Shown: piece after piece, positions 1 through 9,969 of the stretch
Numbering within the stretch: the stretch's first letter is position 1
Layout: each line of letters begins with the position of its first letter
From: Multifurca ochricompacta
Taxonomy: Eukaryota > Basidiomycota > Agaricomycetes > Russulales > Russulaceae
Assembly: GCA_022496185.1 (NCBI GenBank)
Contig: WTXG01000077.1
Location: forward strand, 1-64,000
Direction of reading: 5' to 3'
DNA: 64,000 nucleotides
Notes under the pieces: generated by a model
The model's database searches: none
What the model was told of the DNA's origin: nothing
The model's input: only the letters and a program-made list of their open reading frames with translations
Made by a program: the position numbers and the translations under genes

Positions 1-1150
1 TTACGATCATCCATGGTATAGTTCTCTTTATCCTCATCCTGGGGACATCTGTGGGTGCGGAGAAACCATAGGGGCCGCTGACCACACAGTAACATAAGTT
101 GTGGATAGGGCAGTCCAGCTCGTGATGCCCTGCATTATGACGGAGGCACTTGCCGCACCAGCCAGATGGATTGATAATCGTCGGGTGACACCTACATGGC
201 GGAAAATGCAGAACTGGCTCCAGTGTAGGTTGCTGCGGCAGTGGCGACACCACTTGTGATTGAGGGGACAGTTCCAACTGATGTGGTACTTACTGTTGCA
301 TCGCCAGCATGTCTCTCCATGGGGGTTCTCATGCATCCGCGGCATCTCGAACCAATTTGGTAACAGCCGTGGTGCAGCCCCCAACAAGCATGGGGGGAGA
401 GGTCGTGCGTAATATCTGTGTACCTTTGGCAATAGTCTGGTAGGCATCTCCGTCTCCAACCTCTTCCGAATCTCTACCAACTCCTGTTCGACTTGGAACA
501 TCCCACTGGTCAGTCTGTCATCATCTTCGCATGTTCCTTGTACTGTTTATTGAGTGTCATATGCAGCGTCAGGTTCTTCCGCAGCCTCATTACTTCGGCT
601 TTGAGGCCGGAAGGCGCATGTCATTCAACACCTCGTCTATCATGAAAGCTCGGAGTCTTCTGCAGCCAAGTGCCCCAGCTGCTCGTCGCTCATCGTATGG
701 TGTAGTCTCCTGTGTATCGTTCTTCTAAATAAACTGGAGCCCCATAGACAGGGCCATTCTTCTTCATACATCCCGACATCCATTCCTCCATTGGTAAGAA
801 GATGTACTTAGCTATGGCCATGGTTCCATCGCCATGGTGATCTCAAGTGGGAAGTACATTGATGAGTTTGGGTTGTTGGCAAGAATGGGAACTCAGGAAC
901 TTTGTCGTCCAACTCCATGCCCAACAGGTTGTTTGGGTGTGGTTCTTGCAATGCTCGAAATCGTCGTTGGGGTTGGGAGACTGGTTCTTTACTCGTGCTT
1001 CTGCAGCTTCGTAATCAATGGGGGATGAGGGACATGTGGAAGGATGAGCAGAGGGAAAGTTTTCGACGACTACATGGGAGGCGGTAAAAGCATCGACGGC
1101 GGCGTTGGCAGAACAAAAGACATAATGGACTGGATAGTGTTAGAACGTTG
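1..1150 (-). pseudogene. Extra ORF after the chromodomain: helical region plus cysteine/histidine knuckle array (3' end outside window)
   Basis: Downstream of the chromodomain the minus strand holds an accessory protein in several frames. From about 1130 it can be followed through PIDYEAAEARVKNQ and FLPTNPNSSMYFPLE, then helical, charged sequence (MRLRKNLTLHMTLNKQYKEH; EQELVEIRKRLETEMPTR). After that comes a knuckle array: CWRCNSKYHISWNCP, WCRHCRSNLHWSQFC, and after a frameshift WCGKCLRHNAGHHELDC. Residues HENP(H/N)G, GWCGKC and KENY recur in the plus-strand copy at 6755-7309, which shows the reading frames are meaningful. The spaced Cys/His pairs suggest nucleic-acid binding, as in CCHC knuckles, but spacing is irregular and function is unknown. 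It is not env: no membrane segment is seen. Confidence 0.7.
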
Positions 1151-1199
1151 CTGAGAGAGCATGTACTGGGGGATTCAATGGGGTCTGGGGGTACTTCTT

Positions 1200-1745
1200 T
1201 TAAGCGTTCTTAGGTGCTTCTGGGTGTCGGATGTGGAACTCCGAGATAAGGGCCGGGGCAAAGATATCCCTGGCTGGTTCCCACGAGTTGTCAGAGTCTG
1301 GGAATCCCTTCCACTTGATTAGGTAGTACAGCTTGCCCCTCGGCCTTTTCACCTGGAGTCTAGAATGCACTCCACTTCCCATCCTCTTCTTTGTCGATAA
1401 GGTCAGGTGGGGGTCTGAGAAGTTCTCCCCATGAATGGAGGTTTCCTTATATGGGGTTAGGAGCTTGGCATGGAAGACAGGATGGATCTTCCATTTCAGT
1501 GGCAACTGCAGTTCATAGGATACGTCTGACAGCTTCCTTGTGATCTGGAAGGGTCCATGACGTCGGGGCACTAGTTTGGCCAAGGGGTGTGACGTGTGAA
1601 TGTTCCTGCCCTCGAGCCACACCCAGTCATTGGTCTGATAAGGTGTGAATGTGCTTGGCTGTGCTGCCAGAAGCTGCTGTGCCTTCACCAGGTTCTCATT
1701 GGCTGATTGCCGTAGTTCTTCCCATTGGCCTATCCATTGGGTCAC
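1200..1745 (-). CDS. C-terminal integrase domain plus chromodomain
   Basis: This 181-residue frame contains the GPF/Y-like segment (LVPRRHGPFQITRKL) and PLKWKIHPVFHAKLL, then a chromodomain near the C terminus with KLYYLIKWKGFPDSDNSWEP. The aromatic residues and SWEP tail are typical of chromoviral chromodomains, which read histone marks and direct integration into heterochromatin. It is the best preserved part of the element and ends with a stop at 1200. As drawn it is the tail of a larger broken pol frame. Confidence 0.88.
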   Translation of the reverse strand: MTQWIGQWEELRQSANENLVKAQQLLAAQPSTFTPYQTNDWVWLEGRNIHTSHPLAKLVPRRHGPFQITRKLSDVSYELQLPLKWKIHPVFHAKLLTPYKETSIHGENFSDPHLTLSTKKRMGSGVHSRLQVKRPRGKLYYLIKWKGFPDSDNSWEPARDIFAPALISEFHIRHPEAPKNA

Positions 1746-2380
1746 CGATGGACATTGTGGGCTTATCTGTCCATGTGGTGTGTGGAGTCCAGCCCATGAT
1801 AAGGGAGAAGGGGGTAGCTTTTGTCACTCCGCTGGGCCATGAGTTATGAGCAAACTCCGCGGTTGACAGCCATTCTGCCCAGTCGTCTTGCCTGCGTTGC
1901 ACCAAAACGAAGGTATTGTTCTAACCATTGGTTTGTTGCTCAGACTGTCCGTCCGTTTGTGGATGGTATGCTGTAGAGATGTTTGTGTGATGTCTAATGC
2001 CTTGCATAGGGCTCTTGCAAACGTGATGTAAAACGGGTATCTCGATCCGAGATAATCTTCTTAGGGAGTCCGTAGTGGCGGTATACATGGTTCAGGTATA
2101 ATTTTGCCACTCCTTCGGCTGTGATAGTTTCGTTGCAGGGGATGAAGAGGGCTGCCTTGGAGCAATCATGGTCTGTGATCGTAAGGATGTGTCGAAACCT
2201 TGTGATTTGGGTAGCTTGACAATGAAGTCCATGGCGATGGTCTGGAAAGGAGTCGATGCGGTGGGAGTGATGGGGTGTATTGGTGGGACTTTCGGGTGTG
2301 TGTTCACCTTGTTTGCTTGACACGCTGCACATCCCTGTACTAGCTTTCAACGTCCTTTTCATGTTGGGCCACCAATAGTC
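1696..2380 (-). pseudogene. Integrase core of the Ty3/Gypsy element
   Basis: Motifs occur in integrase order. YWWP and MKRTLKA-like sequence is followed by a cysteine-containing segment. Then come DFIVKLPKSQGF (first catalytic Asp), HYGLPKKIISDRDTRF (second Asp) and WAEWLSTAEFAHNSW with TPFSLIMGWTP (C-terminal part of the core). They are spread over at least three frames (1994-2362, 2092-2307, 1696-1905), so the gene is frameshifted. Integrase would insert the cDNA into chromatin. Confidence 0.88.
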
Positions 2381-3300
2381 TCTTTTGGCAAGGGCATAGG
2401 TGTTGGGATGCCTGGATGGCCAGCAGAAGGAAGGTCATGGTGAAAATGGATCACCCCCCTCTTAATGTTGTGCCACCAGTGACAACAAGTCGATCTCTGT
2501 CTTTCCACCAAAGACCGCTGATTTCTTTCAAATTGTGGGCTTCGGCCCATGAATGGCATAGTTCTTGGTTCATTTTTGGGAAACTTGTGCCCAAAGGTCC
2601 ATGTCGTGGAGACTGACCACAGCGGTCTTTGCAAATACTTCCTCTGGGAGGACAGTAATGTCATTATTGTCATCCTCGTCTGTCTGCATATCTGGCCTGC
2701 GCACAGCGCATCCGCTCTAGTGTTCTGGCTTCCAGCAATATGTTTCAAGGTGAAGTTATATTCCTCTAACTCCAAGACCTCTCGTGCCACACATCGACTG
2801 ATTTTGTGGGGCTCCTTCCAATACAGTAGGTTGGAATGGTCGGTGTGGATGATAGTCTTATGAGGGGTTCCTGCCAGGTAGGGCCGCCAGTGTCGTAATG
2901 CCTTGACTATGGCTAAGAGCTCCCTATCCCAGATGTCATAGTTCCTTTCAGCTGGGGAGAAGGTTTCGGAGTAGTATGCCACTGGGTGAAGTATTTGTGT
3001 GGCATCTCTCTGGTATAACACGGCCCCATTCGCAAAGTGAGAGGCGTCCACTTCTAATTCGAAGGGGTGATCAGATCTGGCTGGATGAGTACTGGTTCTG
3101 AGCGACAAGGTCCCTAATCTGTTCAAATGCTTGCTGCTGCGCTACACCCCAATGCCATGGTACATCTTTTTCAGTAGGTCGTTTAATGGTCGTGCAATGC
3201 CTGAAAACCCCTTGACAAATCGTCGGTAGAAGTTGCAGAATCCGATGAATGATGGACATCCTTGACACAGGTTGGCGCAGGCCATTCCTGGATCCCTTGT
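2359..3300 (-). pseudogene. RT connection and RNase H domain of the Ty3/Gypsy element
   Basis: The frame at 2359-3126 carries a Ty3-type RNase H: FELEVDASHFANGAVLYQ (first catalytic Asp), YDIWDRELLAIVKALRHWR (catalytic Glu), HTDHSNLLYWKEP and HIAGSQNTRADAL (later acidic residues). It ends in the N-terminal zinc-binding region of integrase (HHDLPSAGHPG). The upstream frame at about 3071-3268 is the tether between RT and RNase H. Catalytic residues are still visible, so the decay is mostly indels. It would degrade RNA in the RNA-DNA hybrid during reverse transcription. Confidence 0.88.
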
Positions 3301-3346
3301 ACTTTAACGGGATCCATGCGCACTCATCCTCCTTCTAAGATAACTC

Positions 3347-4518
3347 CTAGGTATTCGACGCTCTGTTGTTCGAAGGAGCATTTGGCTGGTTTGAGATATA
3401 GGTCATGTTCGTGCAATATGTCCAGTACCTGATGTACCGATTTCGATGATGGTCTAGATTATCTGGGGTGGCTACTAAGATGTCGTCCATGTAAACCACC
3501 ACTTCTCCCGTAAGAATAAGATCACGGAAGATGTGATTCATCATGGACTGGAACGTTGCTGGCGAGTTTGTGAGACCGAAGAACATGACATTTGGTTTGA
3601 ACAACCCTTGATTTGTTTTGAATGCCCCTTGCACTGATCACCTTCCTTGATTCTAATGTTGTTGTAACCCCATCACACATCCATCTTTGAGAAGAGGGAC
3701 TTGTCCCTCATAGTGTCAATGAGCTCAGAGATGAGCGGCAGGGGGTAGGCGTTTTTCACGGTGTGAGCATTGATTCGCTGATAATCCTGGACGGTCGTAG
3801 CTTACCATCCTTCTTTTTGATGAAGAAGAAGGGTGAGGCGTACTGCGACTTGGAGGGGCGAATGTATCCTTTTGCCAAATGTTCTTCAAGGAATTCCGTC
3901 AGCGCAACCTGCTCGGACTGGGACAGCAGATAGATTTTGCAATCTATCACTGCCGGTGTATCAGGAGTAGTCTATGGCATGGTCCCATGGTCTGGAGGGT
4001 GGAAAACCTGGGATTCTTCTTCAGAAAACACCTTCCAATGCCAGTGGTAGGTGCTCGCACTACATCGCTATATGTTCTTTCTGCCTGCCCTTGTATCGCC
4101 TTTTGAGCTAGTTCCAATGCTTTGGTAACATAGCAGTGACCTGGGTCTTCTTCGTCTGTACTTGTGGCTTTTATTGTTGATGCCTGATGGCATAATCATA
4201 GCCTATCGATGTAATAATGGTGGGATATGACTCTTTATCCATTGTCGCGTCAGCCCAGTTGATTTGGGTTGAACGCGGCAAGCCATGGATATCCCAAGAT
4301 AAGATCTTCATCCCCTAAGTTGGTAATCAGGAACAAATGACCTTTGTTGCTTCCCCGACTTGGACATTCAGGTCGGTGTAATGTGTGATCTTTCCAGCAC
4401 GATTGGCTGTTCCATCAATATTCCAGATATTCTTCTCTTGGGGGAGGGCCAGCATCCCCAGGCTTAAGGTTTTGATCAGTCGTGGACTGATAAAGTTGTC
4501 AGTGGCTCCAGAGTCCAC
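3347..4518 (-). pseudogene. Protease and reverse transcriptase domains of the Ty3/Gypsy element (fragmented)
   Basis: The protease active-site motif appears as MDSGATDNFISPRL (ATG at 4518); D-S-G-A is the retropepsin signature. The RT palm begins with [16 protein letters not shown] and [13 protein letters not shown] (3756-3950). The catalytic segment with YMDD reads VVVYMDDILVATP within 3347-3634, preceded by FFGLTNSPATFQSMMN. Several frame changes and stops separate these blocks. The motifs identify pro-RT of the Gypsy type with near certainty, but the copy is broken. Confidence 0.9.
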
Positions 4519-4748
4519 TAAAATATCTCGTTGGCCGTCTTCTGTGTAGTCTTGAAATGAACTGGTATTTTCAATGATTTGAATCGACTAGTATACACAG
4601 AGGTGACATGGAGTGCTCGTGCCCAGGCTGATGGGGTGGAGCTTAACAAAAATCCTTCTTTGCAACGCCTTCTCAACAAGAATGGCGCGCACTTCCTCAC
4701 TCTCCTTCATCATGTTGCCCATATATCCTGGGCCTTCTCTTCCTTGGT

Positions 4749-6173
4749 TCATTTGTCTGCAGCCAGTGGGTTATTATGGACGGGGTCACAGGTGCAGTTG
4801 TTGCTTCTGCTACTCGTACTCCCTTCTTCGGGCAGTCCCGGACATGTGCCCCTGTCCTTACAGTGGAAGCACTGCCCTTCCTTCATCAGCGTCTGTTGTT
4901 CATCTTCTGTGAGCATGGCTCTTGCCCTGACTCTGTCTGCTGAGGTATCCATTGCATTGGGATCCCTCTGGGTAGTATGCTTGGTTTGACTCCAAATGCT
5001 GTCTTCCACTGCTCTCTGGTTTTTCCCTTCTTCATGTCAACTCCAAATCAAGTTTGGAAGTCGAGATAGTCCTGCTGCTGTCGTCGAGCAGCATCGACCC
5101 ATTCGTCCCAGTCATGAGGATGGTGAAACTGGATGATGTTTTTGACGAGTGGGTTTGGCAGTCCCTGGGAGAAGAGGTCCAAGGTTGCTTCTTCATCCAT
5201 GTCATAGCCTGCACGATTTGCCAGGCTCCGAAATTTTGCCACATAGGCATCAAGATCCCCTTTCTCCATCTTCAGGGACTTCAACTCTCTGGCTGCCTTC
5301 TGCTTTGCTTGTCCATCAGTGAATGCATCCTTGAACCTCTGGGCAATGGTTTCCCAAAGGCCTTCACTAGTGGTACGACGTCCACTCTCCACCTGCTCAT
5401 TCAGCCATTCAAGCTGTTCCATCGTCCAGTCGTCAACTGCGTCTCCCCTTATCAGTGACAAGAAGAGGTTGGTGCACTGAAAAGGGTTGACGATTTGGGT
5501 GACATCATGGTTGAAGTTCTTGAATGTAGTGAACTCCAGCATGAACTTTTTACTTTGGGAGCAATCTCCTGTGAAGGTCTGGGGTAAAATTCCCAAAAGG
5601 CATCCGGATGGTGGAGGGATGTTTGGAATAGCAGGGGGAGGGGGAGGAGGAGGCAGAGCGGGATCGGGGAGTTGGGCAGCGATGGTCGACATGTTCTGGT
5701 AAAATGGGTGATGGTGTCGGAGATTGTATTGATATCTGGGGAGTTGTCAATGCAGGGGCTCTGATTGTGACAACTGCCGGTGCAACCAGGGGTGTAGTCA
5801 ATGCTAATACTGGTGCATCTTCACTGTTTTCTTCAACGTATTCTTCTGGTTCTGAGTCTGTGATGATTGCAGGTGGGTTCTCTCTCCACGGTCCGAGACC
5901 GAATTCTGGTGGAGCAGGAGCGGTAGTAACCCAAGAGTGTCGGCTATCCGAGTATCGATACATACCAAACTCTTTCTTGTCGTCGTATTCTACTGGTTGG
6001 TATCTTCCATCATGATAGACGTAGTATCCAAACTCGGATTCAAAGTCTTTCCAGATGGCAGAGCCAAGTGTCTGTTGTGAAAGATTATTCTCGTCTCTGT
6101 GTTCGATGAGTTCTTCTTTGAACAAGGTCTGACTGGGCTGAACGAAGCCACAATGGGAGGAGACTCGACTTGA
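4749..6173 (-). pseudogene. gag polyprotein of the Ty3/Gypsy element (frameshifted)
   Basis: Two overlapping frames make up gag. An acidic, proline-rich N-terminal segment (about 6173-5700) is followed by a capsid-like segment starting at an ATG at 5692 (MSTIAAQLPDP...). The capsid part has the retrotransposon gag signature: FTGDCSQ, then LSLIRGDAVDDW, a WETIAQRFKDAF stretch and a YVAKFRSLANRAGY helix (5048-5692). Downstream, at 4749-5009, is a broken CCHC knuckle that begins CFHCKDRG and then loses its His/Cys spacing by a frameshift. Whether the N-terminal segment is fused to the capsid or the real start is 5692 cannot be settled. Gag would package element RNA in virus-like particles; this copy cannot make an intact protein. 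Confidence 0.8.
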
Positions 6174-6754
6174 TGTTACATCCGGTGCGGGACATTCCAC
6201 ACGACTTGTGTGACAGCGTTTGTTCATAGTCAGATAAGAGACCAATAAGATCTCTTGGAGTTATGCAGGAAGAGTCAACGTCAAAGAGGCTGCACTCTAA
6301 GACGATGTTGAACAGAAAGTACCAGAAGTACTGAGACGATCGAGTCAAGGCTTTCAAAGGGGATGTCCAGAAGACAGGCACTGATGTATTCAATAAGTCG
6401 AGTCTGAGGTCTACAGGGTAGCTACAGTGGACTTATATACGTAATTCAGTGGGCATCTACGAGATAAGAGTACGGAGTCAGGTGGGCCCAAATATACGAA
6501 AGCAGAGGGCATAAAGCCTAGCTTCTGATAGGGAACTAAGTAAGTGTCCAGTTGTATGATAAGGAGATAAGGAAAAGAGGTAAGCATAAACAAACAGTGA
6601 GTCAACAAGGTCAAAGACAGTCACAGGGATGGAAGTAAGGCACGTGATGGATCCCAGGAAGGGGATGTGATCATAAAGTGTAGGGTAGGTGGTAACAGGG
6701 GGTCCTTGCTGGGCAAAGTGAAGAAAATAGGGCTGCTTGGCGGAGGTTGTAACA
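6174..6754 (-). repeat. 5' LTR of the minus-strand Ty3/Gypsy element
   Basis: On the minus strand this about 581-bp segment starts TGTTACAA (6754 downwards) and ends TGTAACA (6180-6174), giving the short inverted TG...CA termini of an LTR. It holds a TATA-like motif TTACGTATATAAG (about 6432-6444). That motif and the sequence after it, including TCGTCTCAGT and CTTCTGG, recur in the LTR at 7341-7902. Gag-like sequence follows on its downstream side. The terminal repeats are seen directly; the exact outer bases are inferred, because the partner LTR lies outside the window. Confidence 0.75.
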
Positions 6755-7309
6755 ATAGAGCACCACTTGGCAAGCATTAGGACAAGACTAGAATGAGGAG
6801 AGGCATACCAGATTATATCTGAATGGTACACCGATATTTTTGCTCGGCCACTTCCATGTCGCCACCTTGATCTCGCACCTTGGCTCAACCCCCACTGCTT
6901 CAAAATGCCCCATCTCCATGAAAACCCCAACGGTAAGCTTTGCTGGTGCTGCAGCAGCAAGTATCATCTCAGCTGGTGCTGCCCCATGGCCAAGAAACAA
7001 TGTCGACATTGCCAGAGCACCTCACATTGGAGCTGTCAATGCCTCTTTCAACGACTCACGCAAGCCCCCACCATTCAGAACCCATCAGGGTGGTGTGGCA
7101 AGTGTCTCTCTCACAACACCGGCCACCGAGAGATCAACTGTCATGTTTACGACGGCTGCTTTCACTGTGGGAGATGGGGGCCCTATGGTTTTCTACAAAC
7201 ACATGTTTGCCCCGAAGACAAAAACAAGGAGAACTACAATGCGGACCATTATGCCATAGCTGATGACTACCTCTCCTTGGTCCAAGATGATGACGGTATG
7301 CCAATCTAG
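6755..7309 (+). pseudogene. 5'-truncated sister copy of the extra knuckle-array ORF
   Basis: The frame ending at the stop at 7307-7309 reads MPHLHENPNGKLCWCC, YHLSWCCP, QCRHCQSTSHWSCQC, GWCGKCLSHNTGHREINC, YDGCFHCGRWGPYGF and ends DDYLSLVQDDDGMPI. Each block matches the minus-strand ORF at 1-500, including the shared HENP and GWCGKC motifs. Homology continues upstream, with an in-frame stop, to the edge of the LTR at 6754, where it is cut. A purine-rich tract (AGAGAGGGGGTAA, 7329-7340) and the LTR at 7341 follow at once. So this ORF is the last coding region before the 3' LTR in this element family. Confidence 0.75.
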
Positions 7310-7340
7310 CTGGCTCAGCTAGGACTTAGAGAGGGGGTAA

Positions 7341-7902
7341 TGTTACAAACCCCACTGCGTCATCTTGTTTCCTTTTCTTCTCCATGTGACTTGTTGTTTG
7401 GTTGTGCTTGTCCCTTTGTTGACTGTGTTATGACTGGCGCTGTACTTGTTTGTCCCTTATCTGTGACTCGACTTCTTGCTTATCTGTGACTCATACCTTA
7501 CATCAGAACTCTTACATATTTTCCCACCAGAATCATGACTATACTGGATCCGTCTACATATATTCTCATCTGGCCCACTTGACCCTGTTCCCCATTTGGA
7601 TACATTACGACTTCGTTGATACATTGAGTATGTTACTCCGATTCAGACTCCAATTTCTATTACGTATATAAGGCCTGCCTAGATAGCCTGTATGCCTTAG
7701 ACTTGACTTCTTAATTGACTTGGTGCATTACCTTCTGGGTGATCCTAAGACCCGACTCCTGAATCGTCTCAGTGCTTCTGGCACTCTTCCACTCACCGAT
7801 ACTAAGGGATTAGCTCCTTGGTGTTGACTTCTCACCCAATCTCTGTGTACTTGAAAGACAGTGCACACTTGACTTCGTAGTTTCGCTATGCGACCTATCA
7901 CA
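7341..7902 (+). repeat. 3' LTR of the plus-strand sister element
   Basis: The segment starts TGTTACAAACC directly after a polypurine-like GAGGGGGTAA and ends near TATCACA (7896-7902). It contains ATTACGTATATAAG (7659-7672) followed by AGACTTGACTTCTTAATTG and TCGTCTCAGTGCTTCTGG, matching the core promoter zone of the LTR at 6174-6754. Outside that core the two LTRs differ strongly, so they belong to related subfamilies rather than one recent burst. The 3' boundary is approximate. Confidence 0.65.
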
Positions 7903-8016
7903 CGTCATGATGAACGCCCACACCAGGCATTACACTACCAGCCCATCTCATCAACCCCTCATGATTAGGACAATTCCGGATTAGATAAGTCCTAACCCAG
8001 CAACAAAGTGTTGAAG

Positions 8017-8390
8017 TCATGTGTGTGTATGTGGCTTTGTGAATCCATCAGCTAACATGTCATCAGTGGCTGTATGAATGAGTTCAATGAAACCTTCTTC
8101 AACATATTCATGAATTGCATGGTGCTTGATGGGAATGTGATTAGATTGTCTCCCAGTCACCAGATTCAATGCTAAGTCAATGTGCCTTTGTTGTCACCAT
8201 GTAAGGGGATTGGATCAGATACTTCATAACCAATCTGATACCATGTGGCCTGGTGAGCTACCTCAGCTAATGTCACATACTTGGCATGGGTGGTACTCTG
8301 GGCAACAGTCTTCTGCTTGTGTGATGCCCAAGAGATTGCTGTGTCTGCAAGTGAGAAAACATAATCCAAAGTGGAATGATAGTCATTCAT
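8017..8390 (-). pseudogene. Ty1/Copia RNase H C-terminal remnant
   Basis: The minus strand encodes DYVFSLADTAISWASHKQ, TVAQSTTHAKYVTLAEVAHQ, a HGDNKGT segment with the last catalytic Asp, and, after one frame change, NHIPIKHHAIHEYVEEGF and DDMLADGFTKP before a stop at 8017. This is the canonical end of Copia pol (ISWxSKKQ...STxAEY...DNxG...IxxHxIRE...ADxxTKP). The rest of the element is missing on the upstream side, where the sedolisin duplication block begins at about 8390. Sequence between 7903 and 8016 is probably the Copia 3' untranslated end. Confidence 0.85.
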
Positions 8391-9290
8391 GTTGTATTGT
8401 ATCTTTCTTGTTTTGGATTTACCTTACGTTTCCGGTTGCCTGCGCCCTTGCCATTGCCGCGCCTCTCGTATTTGTGTTATCTCCCCCTGCTCCCTTCCAA
8501 ACTTCATCCCACTTTCTTTCTCTCACTTTCCTCTTTCTTTTATTTTCCTGACCCTCTCTCTCAAGTAAGACTTCACTTGTATGCTACCCTCCCTCCATCT
8601 CTCCTCCTCTCTCTCTCGCTCGCCGGTGGGGCGTATGGCGACTTTCCATGTCTTTATTCTGCTCTTCTTGTCCATCTCGTCTTTCCTTGGAAATTAAATG
8701 ACGATCCCCTACGTATCCAGTCTAAAATGCAAATACTAATGTATCCTTCGAGGGTCCACCTCTGTGGTTTTATCAATGACTTTGTTCAACTCGAAGCATT
8801 CCGGCTCCCCCTGCCGAACCCAAGGTGGGCCCTCAATGCTGTCTGTTTCGGAAACCCTGCAGCGAAGGCATGGGACGGATGGTATCATCTGACTGGCAGC
8901 TCTACGTTGGCCATCTAATTCACGTTGGCACCCTCGTGGGTTACTTCACACGGGACCGAAGATTACGTGCTCCCGACTCCCGCGCTGCCCCGACCCATGC
9001 GAAGTCGCTCAGGCATTTTTTCCCACCGATTCTATTACTAGCTTGCGACTACCCACCTGTGAGCCCTGGTCCTGAATCAGACGCGCACCCGGCACAGGGC
9101 CCCCCCGCATGCTGTATCGGTTGCTTTATCTTCTCCACTGTGTCATGGCCTATGTTCGAGCTCATGAACGAGGCAACAGGAAGTCTATTATCGCTCCCCT
9201 GCACGCAGTCACCTAGTTCTGTCCAATGTCAGCTCACCCCTGTGTCTTGCGAATGTTTTATGATCATGGGACTGTGTTAGTTCATTGCAG
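8391..9290 (+). repeat. Upstream part of duplicated sedolisin block, copy A (non-coding)
   Basis: This stretch recurs in inverted orientation at about 27640-28600 (copy B) and 32859-33700 (copy C). Shared landmarks are CGGCTCCCCCTGCCGAACCC, the ACACGGGACCGAAGATTACG region, CATGCTGTATCGGTTGCTTT and a CT-rich tract. Open frames are present (for example 8376-8918), but they are not conserved as protein between copies and show no recognisable domain, so I treat it as duplicated non-coding DNA. Confidence 0.7.
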
Positions 9291-9299
9291 AGAGAGGTT

Positions 9300-9850
9300 C
9301 CGTGAGAGAGAGAGAGGAAAAAGAAGAGTTCAAAATGTTGATGATAACACTAAATGGCAGAATACTGTTGCAATGGTTATTCAGAACTAGCAGCAGCAAG
9401 CCAGTAAAACTCTTCGACGTATTCGACACATCGACACATTCGACGTATCTAGTATTATCGACGCATCAGCACTACCGATGTTTTCAGAATCTGTTTGATT
9501 CTGCTTTTGCTGGCTGGTCTTACTACAAGCAAAGTATGTACCTTTATATACTTGTAGAGAGGCCTAGTAAGAGTGTTAGGGAGCAGAATTAAGAAGAGTG
9601 AAGGTGAAGCCACGCGAAGCGAGATGAAAGTGGATGAAACTGAATCGAACAAATAAGAACAGGCGAGCGGCCCGGAACGCGCACAGTCCAATACTGAGCT
9701 AAAAGATGCTAAGTAAATCATTTCTGTCATGCATCAATTGCATTTGTAGGCTGTCTGAAACTAAAGTCAAATTAATGTCCGAATTTCTGTCAGAACTTTT
9801 AATAGAATAGTGGGGCAAACGGGTCCAACGAGAAGTGATGATATTGAGAG
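9300..9850 (-). repeat. LTR-like insertion upstream of sedolisin A
   Basis: It contains, on the minus strand, CGCGTTCCGGGC, then TATAAAGGTACATAC, then a run of TCGAC-containing short repeats (about 9413-9475). A homologous segment in opposite orientation lies at 12230-12530, on the other side of the gene. The pair recurs around copy C (32215-32858 and 29303-29760). In copy B the flanking sequences meet without it near 27700. A promoter-like TATA within a several-hundred-bp mobile segment suggests a solo LTR, but clear TG...CA ends and a target duplication were not identified. Confidence 0.5.
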
Positions 9851-9900
9851 AAAGCCGTTGAAACGGCGGCAGCGGCGAAGATGAACGGGAGAACAAAAAG

Positions 9901-9907
9901 TATAAAA
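9901..9907 (+). promoter_or_regulatory. TATA box of sedolisin A
   Basis: TATAAAA lies 63 bases before the ATG and is embedded in TATAAAATGCTTTGTCC. The same motif precedes copies B and C at a similar distance, so it was duplicated with the genes. Confidence 0.6.
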
Positions 9908-9969
9908 TGCTTTGTCCTTACCTTCAGACGAAACAAAAAAAGTAATCGCGCTCTTCCCTTCTCATAATA

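Larger units (their letters stand above)
1..6754 (-). mobile_element. Ty3/Gypsy chromovirus-type LTR retrotransposon, decayed, 3' end outside the window
   Basis: Reading the minus strand from 6754 downwards, the order is LTR, gag, aspartic protease, reverse transcriptase, RNase H, integrase, chromodomain and an additional cysteine-rich ORF. Protease before RT, and integrase after RNase H with a terminal chromodomain, is the Ty3/Gypsy chromovirus order. The coding capacity is cut into many frames by small indels and stops, so the copy is not autonomous. The 3' LTR would lie to the left of position 1. The element appears to have inserted into a sister element, because cysteine-rich ORF sequence in opposite orientation resumes directly at 6755. 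Family and order are well supported; exact gene boundaries are approximate because of the frame breaks. Confidence 0.93.

Noticed and set aside
1..501. Knuckle-array ORF considered as an envelope gene because of its position
   Set aside because: No signal peptide, membrane segment or glycosylation-rich ectodomain; the residues are Cys/His knuckles.
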